The translations under genes were made by a program, and so were the position numbers. The notes under the pieces were generated by a model. It did not search any database and was not told where the DNA came from. It worked only from the letters and a program-made list of their open reading frames with translations. Positions 26,682 to 34,331 of a stretch of DNA of 64,000 nt are shown one piece after another; the first letter of the stretch is position 1, and every line of letters begins with the position of its first letter. The stretch is from the NCBI GenBank assembly GCA_038148895.1, contig JBBVGQ010000003.1. One strand, given 5' to 3'. This DNA comes from Tamlana sp038148895 (lineage in GTDB: Bacteria; Bacteroidota; Bacteroidia; Flavobacteriales; Flavobacteriaceae).

Positions 26682-26833
26682 TTAAAATCTTTAGTTAAAA
26701 TGTAAAGTATTATGAAACATATCATTACTATAGTAAAACCGATAATTAAAGCCTTCTTTACTTTAAAAGAAAGCATTATATCCTCGATAAAATTACCAAA
26801 GAATTTAATTATTCCAACAAGTAGACCTTCCAT
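26678..26833 (-). CDS. Small single-pass membrane protein, 51 aa
   Basis: This short ORF reads MEGLLVGIIKFFGNFIED at its start, then a basic patch (FKVKKA) and one strong membrane segment (LIIGFTIVMICFIILYIL), ending LTKDFK. Its TGA overlaps the gcvT ATG as ATGA. A TAnnTTTG promoter element lies 12 bases upstream of its ATG and would serve the small gene and gcvT together. The start has an amphipathic character and orientation is probably N-in by the positive patch. I do not know a family. The reading frame, hydrophobic profile, promoter and coupling together argue it is real. Confidence 0.6.
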   Translation of the reverse strand: MEGLLVGIIKFFGNFIEDIMLSFKVKKALIIGFTIVMICFIILYILTKDFK

Positions 26834-26844
26834 AATTTTGAAAG

Positions 26845-26852
26845 CAAATGTA
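26845..26852 (-). promoter_or_regulatory. -7 promoter element before the 51-aa ORF and gcvT
   Basis: The minus strand reads TACATTTG (TAnnTTTG). The predicted transcription start near 26838 is only five bases before the ATG at 26833. No -33 TTTG is evident. Confidence 0.42.
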
Positions 26853-26934
26853 TTGAAAAATTAAGGATTTATAGATTGCCGAAAAGATATTCCCGATTAT
26901 TATTTTATTATAAAATGAAGTTTTACTATGCCTT

Positions 26935-27549
26935 TTATTTTTTAACGAATTTGAAAAACAGCTCGTTATTTTTTCTAGGTTCTATAGAGTTGTAGCACAC
27001 TTCTAAGATTTCAATATTGAAAAATGGACGAAACAATTTTTCGTATTCGGTTTTATTTCCTCCAAAAGGGGGATGACCCTCGTTTAGAGGAACCTGAAAT
27101 AGAACCCCAATTATTTTGCCTTCATCTTTTATTATTTGAGACATTTTCACAACATAATCTCTTCTTAAATCTGGGTTTATGGCACAAAAAAATGTTTGTT
27201 CAATGATTAAATCGAAGGTCATTTCAAGGTTAAAAAAATCGTCATGAATCAATTGGCTTTCTGGAAATTCAGGTAACCTTTTTTGAATGTTGTTTAAAGC
27301 TGTTTTTGAAACGTCTGCCACAAAAACATTCTTAAAACCTTTGTTGAAAAGATATTCAGCTTCATATGAATTTCCTCCACCAGGAATTAAAATTTTTAAA
27401 TCTGTATTTGTAAGCTGGTCAATATACGCTTTTAATGGATTTGACACAGAGCCAATATCCCAGCCTATATTATGAGTTTTATAGCGGTTATCCCAATATT
27501 TTTCTGATAAATCAATCACGAATTTTTGTTTTTGATTATGAATTTGCAT
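26935..27549 (-). CDS. SAM-dependent methyltransferase, thiopurine-methyltransferase-like
   Basis: I take the ATG at 27549 (MQIHNQKQKF, 204 residues). The more distant ATG at 27564 would lie upstream of a promoter -7 element. SEKYWDNRYKTHNIGWDIG is the TPMT-family start, KILIPGGGNSYEAEYL is the SAM-binding loop, and DLIIEQTFFCAINPDLR is a later family block. In bacteria such enzymes can methylate toxic thio-, seleno- or telluro-compounds or halides; the substrate here is unknown. It is divergent from the ABC exporter. Confidence 0.82.
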   Translation of the reverse strand: MQIHNQKQKFVIDLSEKYWDNRYKTHNIGWDIGSVSNPLKAYIDQLTNTDLKILIPGGGNSYEAEYLFNKGFKNVFVADVSKTALNNIQKRLPEFPESQLIHDDFFNLEMTFDLIIEQTFFCAINPDLRRDYVVKMSQIIKDEGKIIGVLFQVPLNEGHPPFGGNKTEYEKLFRPFFNIEILEVCYNSIEPRKNNELFFKFVKK

Positions 27550-27550
27550 G

Positions 27551-27558
27551 CAAAAGTA
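27551..27558 (-). promoter_or_regulatory. -7 promoter element at the methyltransferase start
   Basis: The minus strand reads TACTTTTG, two bases before the ATG at 27549. By the usual rule transcription would start around 27544, inside the first codons, so the message is probably leaderless or nearly so. Confidence 0.42.
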
Positions 27559-27641
27559 TGACAAATTTACTTTTCAAAATTAATTGTATGAATGGTTGGT
27601 TAGAATGTCTAATTTAGCCAAGAATGACTAAAACATTATAG

Positions 27642-29414
27642 ATGCGACATTTACCAAAATATTCAGAAAACGAAAAAAAAGATAAATCTAAAGTAACTAT
27701 GGCGCAAGCGTTCAAGACCATTATTTGGCCAAGACGAAACTTAGTTTTCATTGGGTTAATTCTTATTGTTATTAGGAGTTTGGCAGGTTTGGTGCTTCCT
27801 TGGCAAAGCAAAGTGTTATTAGATCAGGTAGTGCCAAGCAAAGACATGACCCAAGTTTATACGTTGGTAGCTATTGTTCTTTCAGCTATTTTAATACAAG
27901 CTGTTACGTCATTTTCGCTCACCCGAATTTTAAGTGTTCAGGCACAATATTTAATTAGTGAATTACGGGCACAAGTCCAAAAAAAGGTACTGTCATTGCC
28001 TATAAGTTTTTTTGACAACACTAAATCTGGTGCTTTGGTTTCACGAATTATGACGGATGTTGAGGGTGTGCGTAATCTTATTGGCACAGGTCTTGTTCAG
28101 CTTGTTGGGGGTTCATTTACGGCTATTATTTCGTTAATCATTTTAATTAAACTTAACCCATGGATGACCCTTTTTGTGTTCGTGCCGCTTTCCATTTTTG
28201 GCTACATTGCCCTTCGTGCTTTTAAGTATATTCGGCCAATTTTCCGTACACGTGGAAAAATCAATGCTGAAGTTACAGGTAGGTTAACCGAAACCCTTGC
28301 CGGTGTTAGGGTGATTAAAGCCTTTAACGCGGAAGCCCAGGAAAATGAAGTGTTCGAAAAAGGAGTAAATAAACTCTATCAGAATGTGAAAAAAAGTTTA
28401 ACGGCTACTGCTTTTATGACCAGTTCTTCAACTTTTTTGATAGGTGTTGCCACAACCGGAATTATGGGCATTGGTGGATACTACATGATGCAAAGCGAAA
28501 TGACAACAGGAGATTTCTTGTTCTTTACTCTGATACTTGGTTTTATGATTGCCCCAATAGTACAAATGAGCAATATTGGAAGCCAACTTACTGAAGCTTT
28601 AGCTGGACTGGACAGGACAGAAGAGTTGATGAATATGGCAGCTGAAGCCGATGACACGGAGCGCGACATTGAACTCGATGCATTAAAAGGTGATATTGAA
28701 TTTGGTGATGTGTCTTTTGCTTATGAGGAAGGAAAGGAAGTGCTTCACAACATTAGTTTCAAGGCACCTGCTGGTTCTGTAACGGCTTTAGTAGGTAGTT
28801 CTGGTTCGGGTAAGTCAACTATTGCTGGATTGTCGGCAACGTTTTTAAATCCAAAATCGGGTAAAATAACCATTGACGATAAAGACTTATCAAAAATTAA
28901 ACTGACAAGCTATAGAAAATATTTGGGCGTGGTTCTGCAGGATGAATTTTTATTTGAGGGCACGATAAGAGAAAATATTATGTTCCCGAGGCCGAATGCT
29001 TCAGAAAGCGAATTGCAATATGCTGTAAAGGCAGCTTACGTAAACGAATTTACGGATAGATTTGAAGATGGTCTAGAAACATTGATTGGCGAAAGGGGCG
29101 TTAAACTTTCTGGGGGGCAACGTCAGCGCTTGGCCATTGCCCGCGCTATTTTGGCAAATCCAAAAATTATTATTTTGGACGAGGCCACCTCAAATTTGGA
29201 TACCGAAAGCGAGGCCCTGATTCAAAAAAGTTTAGGTGAATTGGTTAAGGATAGAACAACCATCGTCATTGCGCATCGTTTAAGCACTATTAGAAAGGCA
29301 GACCAAATTTTGGTTATCGAAGCAGGCCATATTGTAGAGCGTGGCACTCATGATGATTTGATAGCCAAAAAAGGAAGGTATTTCGATTTATATACCTATC
29401 AGGCTAAAATTTAA
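27642..29414 (+). CDS. ABC exporter half-transporter (permease-ATPase fusion)
   Basis: This 590-residue protein has an N-terminal type IV exporter membrane domain (six segments, about 30-320) with a conserved FFDNTKSGALVSRIMTDVE loop. The nucleotide-binding domain has Walker A GSSGSGKST (385-393), signature LSGGQRQRLAIARA (from 489), Walker B IIILDEATSNLD and the H-loop IVIAHRLSTI. It is a lipid A/multidrug exporter-like homodimer (MsbA-type); the substrate is not evident. It stands next to an MFS drug pump facing it tail to tail, with one base between the stops. Confidence 0.92.
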   Translation: MRHLPKYSENEKKDKSKVTMAQAFKTIIWPRRNLVFIGLILIVIRSLAGLVLPWQSKVLLDQVVPSKDMTQVYTLVAIVLSAILIQAVTSFSLTRILSVQAQYLISELRAQVQKKVLSLPISFFDNTKSGALVSRIMTDVEGVRNLIGTGLVQLVGGSFTAIISLIILIKLNPWMTLFVFVPLSIFGYIALRAFKYIRPIFRTRGKINAEVTGRLTETLAGVRVIKAFNAEAQENEVFEKGVNKLYQNVKKSLTATAFMTSSSTFLIGVATTGIMGIGGYYMMQSEMTTGDFLFFTLILGFMIAPIVQMSNIGSQLTEALAGLDRTEELMNMAAEADDTERDIELDALKGDIEFGDVSFAYEEGKEVLHNISFKAPAGSVTALVGSSGSGKSTIAGLSATFLNPKSGKITIDDKDLSKIKLTSYRKYLGVVLQDEFLFEGTIRENIMFPRPNASESELQYAVKAAYVNEFTDRFEDGLETLIGERGVKLSGGQRQRLAIARAILANPKIIILDEATSNLDTESEALIQKSLGELVKDRTTIVIAHRLSTIRKADQILVIEAGHIVERGTHDDLIAKKGRYFDLYTYQAKI

Positions 29415-29415
29415 A

Positions 29416-30621
29416 CTAAGCCGTTAAAAGCTTCGCTTTCCTTTTCATTACAAGGAATACTAAAAGTGCTAAAATACCAAAAACAGAAAAGCCAACAAAA
29501 AGAGGTAAAACAGAAGATTTAACAAAACTACCTATATAATTAGCAATTGGTACCGCAAGAACCGTAGATAGGAAACCATTTATGGCTGCACCTATTCCAG
29601 CAATATGGCCGAGTGGTTGCATAGCAAGGGCTCGTAAATTTCCAAAAAGAAAACCTACTGCAAAAAATTGCAATGCGAAAAAGCTCAATAGAATGTATAT
29701 GCTCGGATTATGTCCTGACCAAAATAAAAGCACATATAAAACCGAAATAAACGCATAGGCAGTACAAGCTACAAATGCGATGCGTAACATACCGTATTTA
29801 ACCACCAATCTACTATTCAAAAAGGTAGCCAAGCCAATTGAGATAGCTAAACTGGCAAATATATATGGAAACATGTCAGCCAAATTATATTGTTCTTGAA
29901 ATATTTGTTGCGATGTGCTCAAATACACCATAAACGATCCCGTTATAAAACCTGAGATTAGCGTAAAAGCAATGGCATCGGTACTTTTAAAAAACTCCCT
30001 TGTGCCATCAATAAATAAGTGTGATGAGAATTTAATTCGTTTTTCTTTGGCAAGCGTTTCAGGTTGTCTTAACCAAAACCATAATATAATCAATACGCCA
30101 AAAACTAAATTGAAATAGAAGATGGATTCCCAATTGAAAAAATTAATTAAAAATTGACCCAATGTTGGTGCAATCACTGGAACCAATAAGAAAAACATAA
30201 CGATTATTGAAATGATTTTGGCCATGTAATCGCCACTAAATTCATCGCGAACCATAGAAATACTTATTGTTCTTGCCGATGCCAAACCAAAACCTTGCAT
30301 TGTTCTGCCCACAATCATGACTTCAAAACTTTTGGTAGTAACACAAATTATACTTGCGAAAATGAATATCAAAAAACCTACATAAACAAGAGGCTTTCTT
30401 CCAAAACTATCAGATAATGGTCCTAAAATCACCTGCCCAAAACCAATGCCCAAAAATATCATCGTGATTAAAAATTGATTGTTCTCAGGATTGGTAACAC
30501 CCAAAGACGCCCCAATTTCTGGCAAGGCTGGTAGCAAAGCATCAATTGATAGCGCCACAATAGACATTAATGAGGCCATTAGGGCCACAAACTCAAATTT
30601 AAAATGTTGGGGTTTTTCCAT
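29416..30621 (-). CDS. Bcr/CflA-type multidrug efflux MFS transporter
   Basis: This 401-residue protein from the ATG at 30621 (MEKPQHFKF) has 12 predicted membrane segments. It carries the drug-proton antiporter motif A GPLSDSFGRKPLVYVG and motif D1-like SIDALLPALPEIG near the N-terminus, typical of the DHA1 Bcr/CflA branch. I rejected the ATG at 30639 because it lies upstream of a promoter -7 element. It is divergent from the Crp/Fnr regulator across 99 bp that contain an inverted repeat, so regulation by that protein is possible. Confidence 0.88.
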   Translation of the reverse strand: MEKPQHFKFEFVALMASLMSIVALSIDALLPALPEIGASLGVTNPENNQFLITMIFLGIGFGQVILGPLSDSFGRKPLVYVGFLIFIFASIICVTTKSFEVMIVGRTMQGFGLASARTISISMVRDEFSGDYMAKIISIIVMFFLLVPVIAPTLGQFLINFFNWESIFYFNLVFGVLIILWFWLRQPETLAKEKRIKFSSHLFIDGTREFFKSTDAIAFTLISGFITGSFMVYLSTSQQIFQEQYNLADMFPYIFASLAISIGLATFLNSRLVVKYGMLRIAFVACTAYAFISVLYVLLFWSGHNPSIYILLSFFALQFFAVGFLFGNLRALAMQPLGHIAGIGAAINGFLSTVLAVPIANYIGSFVKSSVLPLFVGFSVFGILALLVFLVMKRKAKLLTA

Positions 30622-30625
30622 GTTG

Positions 30626-30633
30626 CAAAAGTA
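30626..30633 (-). promoter_or_regulatory. -7 promoter element at the MFS pump start
   Basis: The minus strand reads TACTTTTG, four bases before the ATG at 30621. It implies a leaderless or near-leaderless transcript. Confidence 0.42.
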
Positions 30634-30666
30634 CGGCAATTAATTTCTCCAAAAACCCATTAACCA

Positions 30667-30695
30667 TTTAATAATACAATGTTATTATTGTTAAA
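30667..30695. promoter_or_regulatory. Inverted repeat in the MFS-crp divergent promoter region
   Basis: TTTAATAATA and TATTATTGTTAAA face each other around a six-base centre, allowing one inserted base. The right arm overlaps the -7 element at 30692, so a bound dimer would cover the regulator's own promoter. It shares TGTTAAA with the palindrome at 31306. Confidence 0.4.
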
Positions 30696-30699
30696 TTTG
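30692..30699 (+). promoter_or_regulatory. -7 promoter element for the Crp/Fnr regulator
   Basis: TAAATTTG matches TAnnTTTG. The predicted start near 30706 gives a 15-base leader before the ATG at 30721. Confidence 0.4.
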
Positions 30700-30720
30700 A
30701 TACGTGAAATTTGTGTTAAA

Positions 30721-31305
30721 ATGAAGATTCAACCCCTTTTAGATTATATAAATAAGTTTGTTAGCTTAACCGAGGAAGAAGAGGCTTTTTTGGCATCAAA
30801 GGTAAGTTACAGAAGGTATTTAAAAGGGCAGTATATTGTTCAACAAGGTGATATTTGCAAACATGAGTGCTTTGTGGTTTCGGGATGTACCAAGATGTTT
30901 TATGTTGATGACGACGGCCAAGAACATATCATCATGTTTTCCATTGAAGATTGGTGGACGTCTGACATGGGAAGCTTTATAACACAAACACCAACGGATT
31001 TTAACGTGCAGTGTCTTGAAAACACAGAATTGATTATGTTCCATTATGATTCTATTGAAGAACTATATGCCAAAATACCAAAGCTGGAGCGGTTCTTTAG
31101 AAAAATAATTGAACGTGCCTTTGTTGCGGCCCAAAAACGAATCATCAGAAATTTTAGCCTCACGGCCAAGGATAGGTATCTCTACTTTAAAAACCAATAT
31201 CCCGAAATAGACCAACGCATTCCGCAATATATGATTGCTTCATATTTGGGTATTACTAAAGAGTTTCTCAGTAAAATAAAGAGCCAAATCATCCAAGAAC
31301 AATAA
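30721..31305 (+). CDS. Crp/Fnr-family transcriptional regulator
   Basis: From the ATG at 30721 (MKIQPLLDYI, 194 residues) the protein has an N-terminal cyclic-nucleotide-binding-like beta-roll (LKGQYIVQQGDICKHECFVVSGC) and a C-terminal winged helix ending MIASYLGITKEFLSKIKSQ. No Fe-S cysteine cluster pattern as in Fnr is evident. Arginine/glutamate residues of the cAMP pocket are not conserved in an obvious way, so the ligand is unknown. The 14-residue upstream extension in frame is hydrophobic and probably untranslated. It likely controls the NTF2-like/YceI genes through the palindrome just after its stop. Confidence 0.87.
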   Translation: MKIQPLLDYINKFVSLTEEEEAFLASKVSYRRYLKGQYIVQQGDICKHECFVVSGCTKMFYVDDDGQEHIIMFSIEDWWTSDMGSFITQTPTDFNVQCLENTELIMFHYDSIEELYAKIPKLERFFRKIIERAFVAAQKRIIRNFSLTAKDRYLYFKNQYPEIDQRIPQYMIASYLGITKEFLSKIKSQIIQEQ

Positions 31306-31325
31306 ATGTTAAACTAGATTAACAT
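31306..31325. promoter_or_regulatory. 20-bp palindrome upstream of the NTF2-like/YceI pair
   Basis: ATGTTAA and TTAACAT flank ACTAGA, with only the two bases around the central CTAG breaking perfect symmetry. Size and TGTTAA/TTAACA arms resemble Crp/Fnr-family operators. It begins at the base after the regulator's stop and lies 76 bp before the next ATG (31402). Confidence 0.5.
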
Positions 31326-31401
31326 CATTTAATAAACTACTTTATTTCCCAACTTTTACTTCTTTCAGATCTTTGTATCATAATATTTGAAACATATAAT
31401 T

Positions 31402-31755
31402 ATGAATACATTAATAGAAAAAATTAGTACAGTAAATGATATGATTCTTCAAGGTAAAGCTTTAGAAGCTTTTGATGAGTTTTATCATGAAGACGTGGTG
31501 ATGCAAGAAAATGACAGTCCAGAATTTGTTGGAAAGGAGTTGAATAGAAAAAGAGAAGAAGAGTTCTTCAATTGCATCACTGAATTTAGGGGAGCAAAAC
31601 CTTTAAAAGTTAGTGTTGGAGAAAACACCACTATGGTAGAATGGCATTTTGATTATACCCACAAAGACTGGGGTGTTAGAAAATACAACCAAGTTGCCGT
31701 TCAAGAATGGAAAGACGGAAAAATTATAAAAGAAAAATTTTATTACGGATCATAA
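31402..31755 (+). CDS. NTF2/SnoaL-like small protein
   Basis: From the ATG at 31402 (MNTLIEKISTVNDMIL, 117 residues). The cone-shaped NTF2-like fold is suggested by FDEFYHEDVVMQEND, EFVGKELNRKREEEFF, TTMVEWHFDYTH and VAVQEWKDGKIIKEKFYYG. There is no signal peptide, so it is cytosolic. It stands between the Crp/Fnr regulator and yceI, a grouping I recall in other flavobacteria. The ligand or reaction is unknown. An in-frame TTG at 31387 is less likely as start. Confidence 0.72.
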   Translation: MNTLIEKISTVNDMILQGKALEAFDEFYHEDVVMQENDSPEFVGKELNRKREEEFFNCITEFRGAKPLKVSVGENTTMVEWHFDYTHKDWGVRKYNQVAVQEWKDGKIIKEKFYYGS

Positions 31756-31783
31756 ATAAATCAAAAACAAAAAAAGAATAAAC

Positions 31784-32356
31784 ATGAAAAACACAATTAA
31801 AAATTTAGCGGTAATAACTTTAGCAGCAGTAACATCATTTTCATTCACAGAAATTGAAAAGAAAGAAGTGAAAATTACTGAAAGTAAAGTGGTATGGAAA
31901 GGTTATAAAGTAACTGGTTCTCATGAGGGAACTGTTGAAATTAAATCTGGTTCATTGGCTTTTGAAAATGACAAATTAGTAGGAGGGGAGTTTGTAATAG
32001 ACATGACGACTATTGGTTCAACTGATTTAGAAGGTGAATACAAAGGAAAATTAGATGGTCATTTGAAATCTGATGATTTTTTTGGTGTAGCAAATCACCC
32101 AACAGCTAGTTTAGTTTTTAAATCAGTGACTGCCTCTGGAAAAAACGCTTATGATGTAACTGGTGATTTAACCATTAAAGGGATTAAACACCCCGTATCA
32201 TTTAAAATTTCAATTTATGGTAGTAAAGCAACTGCTTCACTTAAAGTTGATAGAAGTAACTACGACGTGCGTTATGGTTCGCCGAGCTTTTTCAATGATT
32301 TAAAAGACAAAGCCATTTACGACGAATTTGACTTAGTAGCAGATTTACAGTTTTAG
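31784..32356 (+). CDS. YceI-family periplasmic lipid-binding protein
   Basis: This 190-residue protein has a signal peptide (LAVITLAAVTSFSFTE). The YceI lipocalin-like fold is visible in ESKVVWKGYKVTGSHEGTV, FVIDMTTIGSTDLEG, HLKSDDFFGVANHPTASLVF and VTGDLTIKGIKHPVSFKI. Family members bind polyisoprenoid or amphiphilic ligands in a beta-barrel; they are often stress-induced. It is 28 bp after the NTF2-like gene and followed by a strong terminator, so the two form an operon. Confidence 0.9.
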   Translation: MKNTIKNLAVITLAAVTSFSFTEIEKKEVKITESKVVWKGYKVTGSHEGTVEIKSGSLAFENDKLVGGEFVIDMTTIGSTDLEGEYKGKLDGHLKSDDFFGVANHPTASLVFKSVTASGKNAYDVTGDLTIKGIKHPVSFKISIYGSKATASLKVDRSNYDVRYGSPSFFNDLKDKAIYDEFDLVADLQF

Positions 32357-32409
32357 TAATAAAGATATTGCCCGAAAAAGAAAAATGTAAGAACAGTAAT
32401 AGCAAATTA

Positions 32410-32435
32410 AGCACTCAGCGATGAGTGCTTTTTTT
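32410..32435 (+). terminator. Rho-independent terminator after yceI
   Basis: AGCACTCA-GCGA-TGAGTGCT is a perfect 8-bp stem with a four-base loop followed by six further T. Confidence 0.85.
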
Positions 32436-32470
32436 ATGCTATAAATTAATCAAAACCTACCTTAAAGATT

Positions 32471-32478
32471 TATCTTTG
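32471..32478 (+). promoter_or_regulatory. -7 promoter element at the zinc-peptidase start
   Basis: TATCTTTG matches TAnnTTTG. The predicted +1 (32485) is exactly the A of the ATG, so a leaderless message is likely. Confidence 0.42.
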
Positions 32479-32484
32479 AACCTT

Positions 32485-33519
32485 ATGAAGATTTTTAAGT
32501 GTCCAAATTGTGCTTCCACTATTTTTTTCGAAAACTCTCGATGCGTTAACTGTGGTAATGTTTTGGGCTATGATGCGGTTTCTGACGGATTTATAATCCC
32601 CAATAGTTACAATTCGTATTACAACAATAACTTTAAGTTTTGCGACAACCATAAATATGGCATTTGCAATTGGCTAATTGAGGATGATGGTAACCACATA
32701 TTTTGCAAAGCTTGCGAACTTAACAGAAAAGTACCAGCTGAATCGGACACTGAAAATTTTCAAAAATGGAAAAAACTTGAAGTAGCCAAACATAGGTTGG
32801 TATATCAACTTTTAAAATTGAATCTTCCTTTAGAGTCGAAAATTAAAAACAACCAAGGGATTGCGTTCGATTTTCTTTCAGAAAATAACAGTGACAATAT
32901 GGTAACAGGTCATGCTGGCGGGGTAATAACCATTTTGCTTTCAGAAGCAGATTCCGTTCACCGAGAACAGATAAGAATGCAAATGGATGAGCCTTACAGA
33001 ACATTGCTGGGACATTTTAGGCACGAAATGGGTCATTATTATTGGGGCTTCTTTTTTGATTACAGTGACAATATTTTCAATTTTAGAAACCTTTTTGGTG
33101 ATGAAAGGCAAGATTACAACCAAGCAATTAATCATTATTATTGCTATGGTGCTCCCCTAAATTGGAACCTTAATTTTATTAGTAAGTATGCCACATCGCA
33201 CCCTTGGGAAGATTGGGCTGAAACTTGGGCACACTACCTTCATATAATGGATACCTTGGAAACCGGAAATGCCATTGGCATTTCATTTTCGTCCAATCAA
33301 ACACAAAATCAGGAAATTCATATAACACGTTGCTCTAACCCATACCAAACCAGAGATTTTAAAACTATTTTTGAGACCAGTATCGCGTTAACATCCGCGG
33401 TAAATAGCTTAAATCGCTCAATGGGTTTGCCAGATATTTACCCTTTTGTAGTGCCAGAACCTGTTTTTCAAAAATTGAGTTTTATACATAATTTATTCAA
33501 CCAACATTTATATAGTTAA
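32485..33519 (+). CDS. Putative zinc-binding metallopeptidase with N-terminal zinc ribbon
   Basis: From the ATG at 32485 (MKIFKCPNC, 344 residues). Residues 6-24 form a zinc-ribbon start (CPNC, CVNCG), followed by further Cys pairs in FCDNHKYGICNW and FCKACELN. The HEMGH motif at 180-184 (LGHFRHEMGHYYW) is the zincin-type active site, and PWEDWAETWAHYLHIMD supplies a downstream third-ligand candidate. This matches the family annotated as putative zinc-binding metallo-peptidase (Peptidase_Mx). No signal peptide, hence cytosolic; substrate unknown. Confidence 0.82.
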   Translation: MKIFKCPNCASTIFFENSRCVNCGNVLGYDAVSDGFIIPNSYNSYYNNNFKFCDNHKYGICNWLIEDDGNHIFCKACELNRKVPAESDTENFQKWKKLEVAKHRLVYQLLKLNLPLESKIKNNQGIAFDFLSENNSDNMVTGHAGGVITILLSEADSVHREQIRMQMDEPYRTLLGHFRHEMGHYYWGFFFDYSDNIFNFRNLFGDERQDYNQAINHYYCYGAPLNWNLNFISKYATSHPWEDWAETWAHYLHIMDTLETGNAIGISFSSNQTQNQEIHITRCSNPYQTRDFKTIFETSIALTSAVNSLNRSMGLPDIYPFVVPEPVFQKLSFIHNLFNQHLYS

Positions 33520-33533
33520 CCTATTTATTTTAA

Positions 33534-34175
33534 ATGAGAAAGAATATTTTCTTTATTGTATTTTCTGTATCAACGTTGTTTGTCAATAATTTTTCCGCTT
33601 ACTCTCAAATAAAAAAGGAAAACCTGAAACTAGGTTTAAGCTATGGTACAGGTTCACAAAATAAATGGCCATTCGATTTAAATGACTATACGCACAAGGT
33701 CAATTTTTATAAGCTGTTGCTTAATTATAGTATTTCTAAAAAGCGAAAATGGGCCTATGAAATTAGTATAGAACCGAGTTACAATATCGCAGAACACCAA
33801 CTTTTGAACAAATGGTTTGTAAAGGAATCGGATTATACGGACTATTTAGAAAAACGAGAGTTATACACCCAAAAAAGAACCATAAAAGAGTACGTACTTA
33901 ATCTTGGTTTCATTATTAGATATTCTGTTAATGGAGATTTAAGTGTCTATGCCATAGGAGGCGTAGGGCCAATGATATCAAACAAGGCCACAGAAAGACT
34001 TTCCAAAGGTTATGCTTTTTCAGATGTGTTTGGGTTAGGTCTTTCATATGATATAAAACCCTTTCGGTTTGATTTTAGATATTCGGTACGCCATACCTCT
34101 AATTTGGAACTAAGACCACCAAATAGTGGGCATAATACCACAAATATCGAATTTTCCATTCTCTATCAACTTTAG
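33534..34175 (+). CDS. PagL-like acyloxyacyl hydrolase/outer-membrane lipid A deacylase family
   Basis: This 213-residue protein has a signal peptide (IFFIVFSVSTLFVNNFSAYSQ) and amphipathic beta strands with C-terminal FSILYQL. The segment YSVRHTSN (His187, Ser189) followed by PPNSGHNTTN resembles the catalytic His-x-Ser region of lipid A 3-O-deacylases, which remove an acyl chain at the outer membrane. That activity is inferred from the motif and barrel character. It starts 14 bp after the zinc peptidase gene, so the two are probably co-transcribed. Confidence 0.7.
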   Translation: MRKNIFFIVFSVSTLFVNNFSAYSQIKKENLKLGLSYGTGSQNKWPFDLNDYTHKVNFYKLLLNYSISKKRKWAYEISIEPSYNIAEHQLLNKWFVKESDYTDYLEKRELYTQKRTIKEYVLNLGFIIRYSVNGDLSVYAIGGVGPMISNKATERLSKGYAFSDVFGLGLSYDIKPFRFDFRYSVRHTSNLELRPPNSGHNTTNIEFSILYQL

Positions 34176-34331
34176 CGTAAACATCATTTGTCTGAAAGAT
34201 TATAATTTTTTTAATGCTCCTTCGGCCAGAGTAGACTTTTACTTTTTGTTGACTAAAGACCAATAATTTAATATATTATGTATTAAATTAAATCGTCGCT
34301 TTTATTTAACTTAGTGAACAAATGTTTCTTC

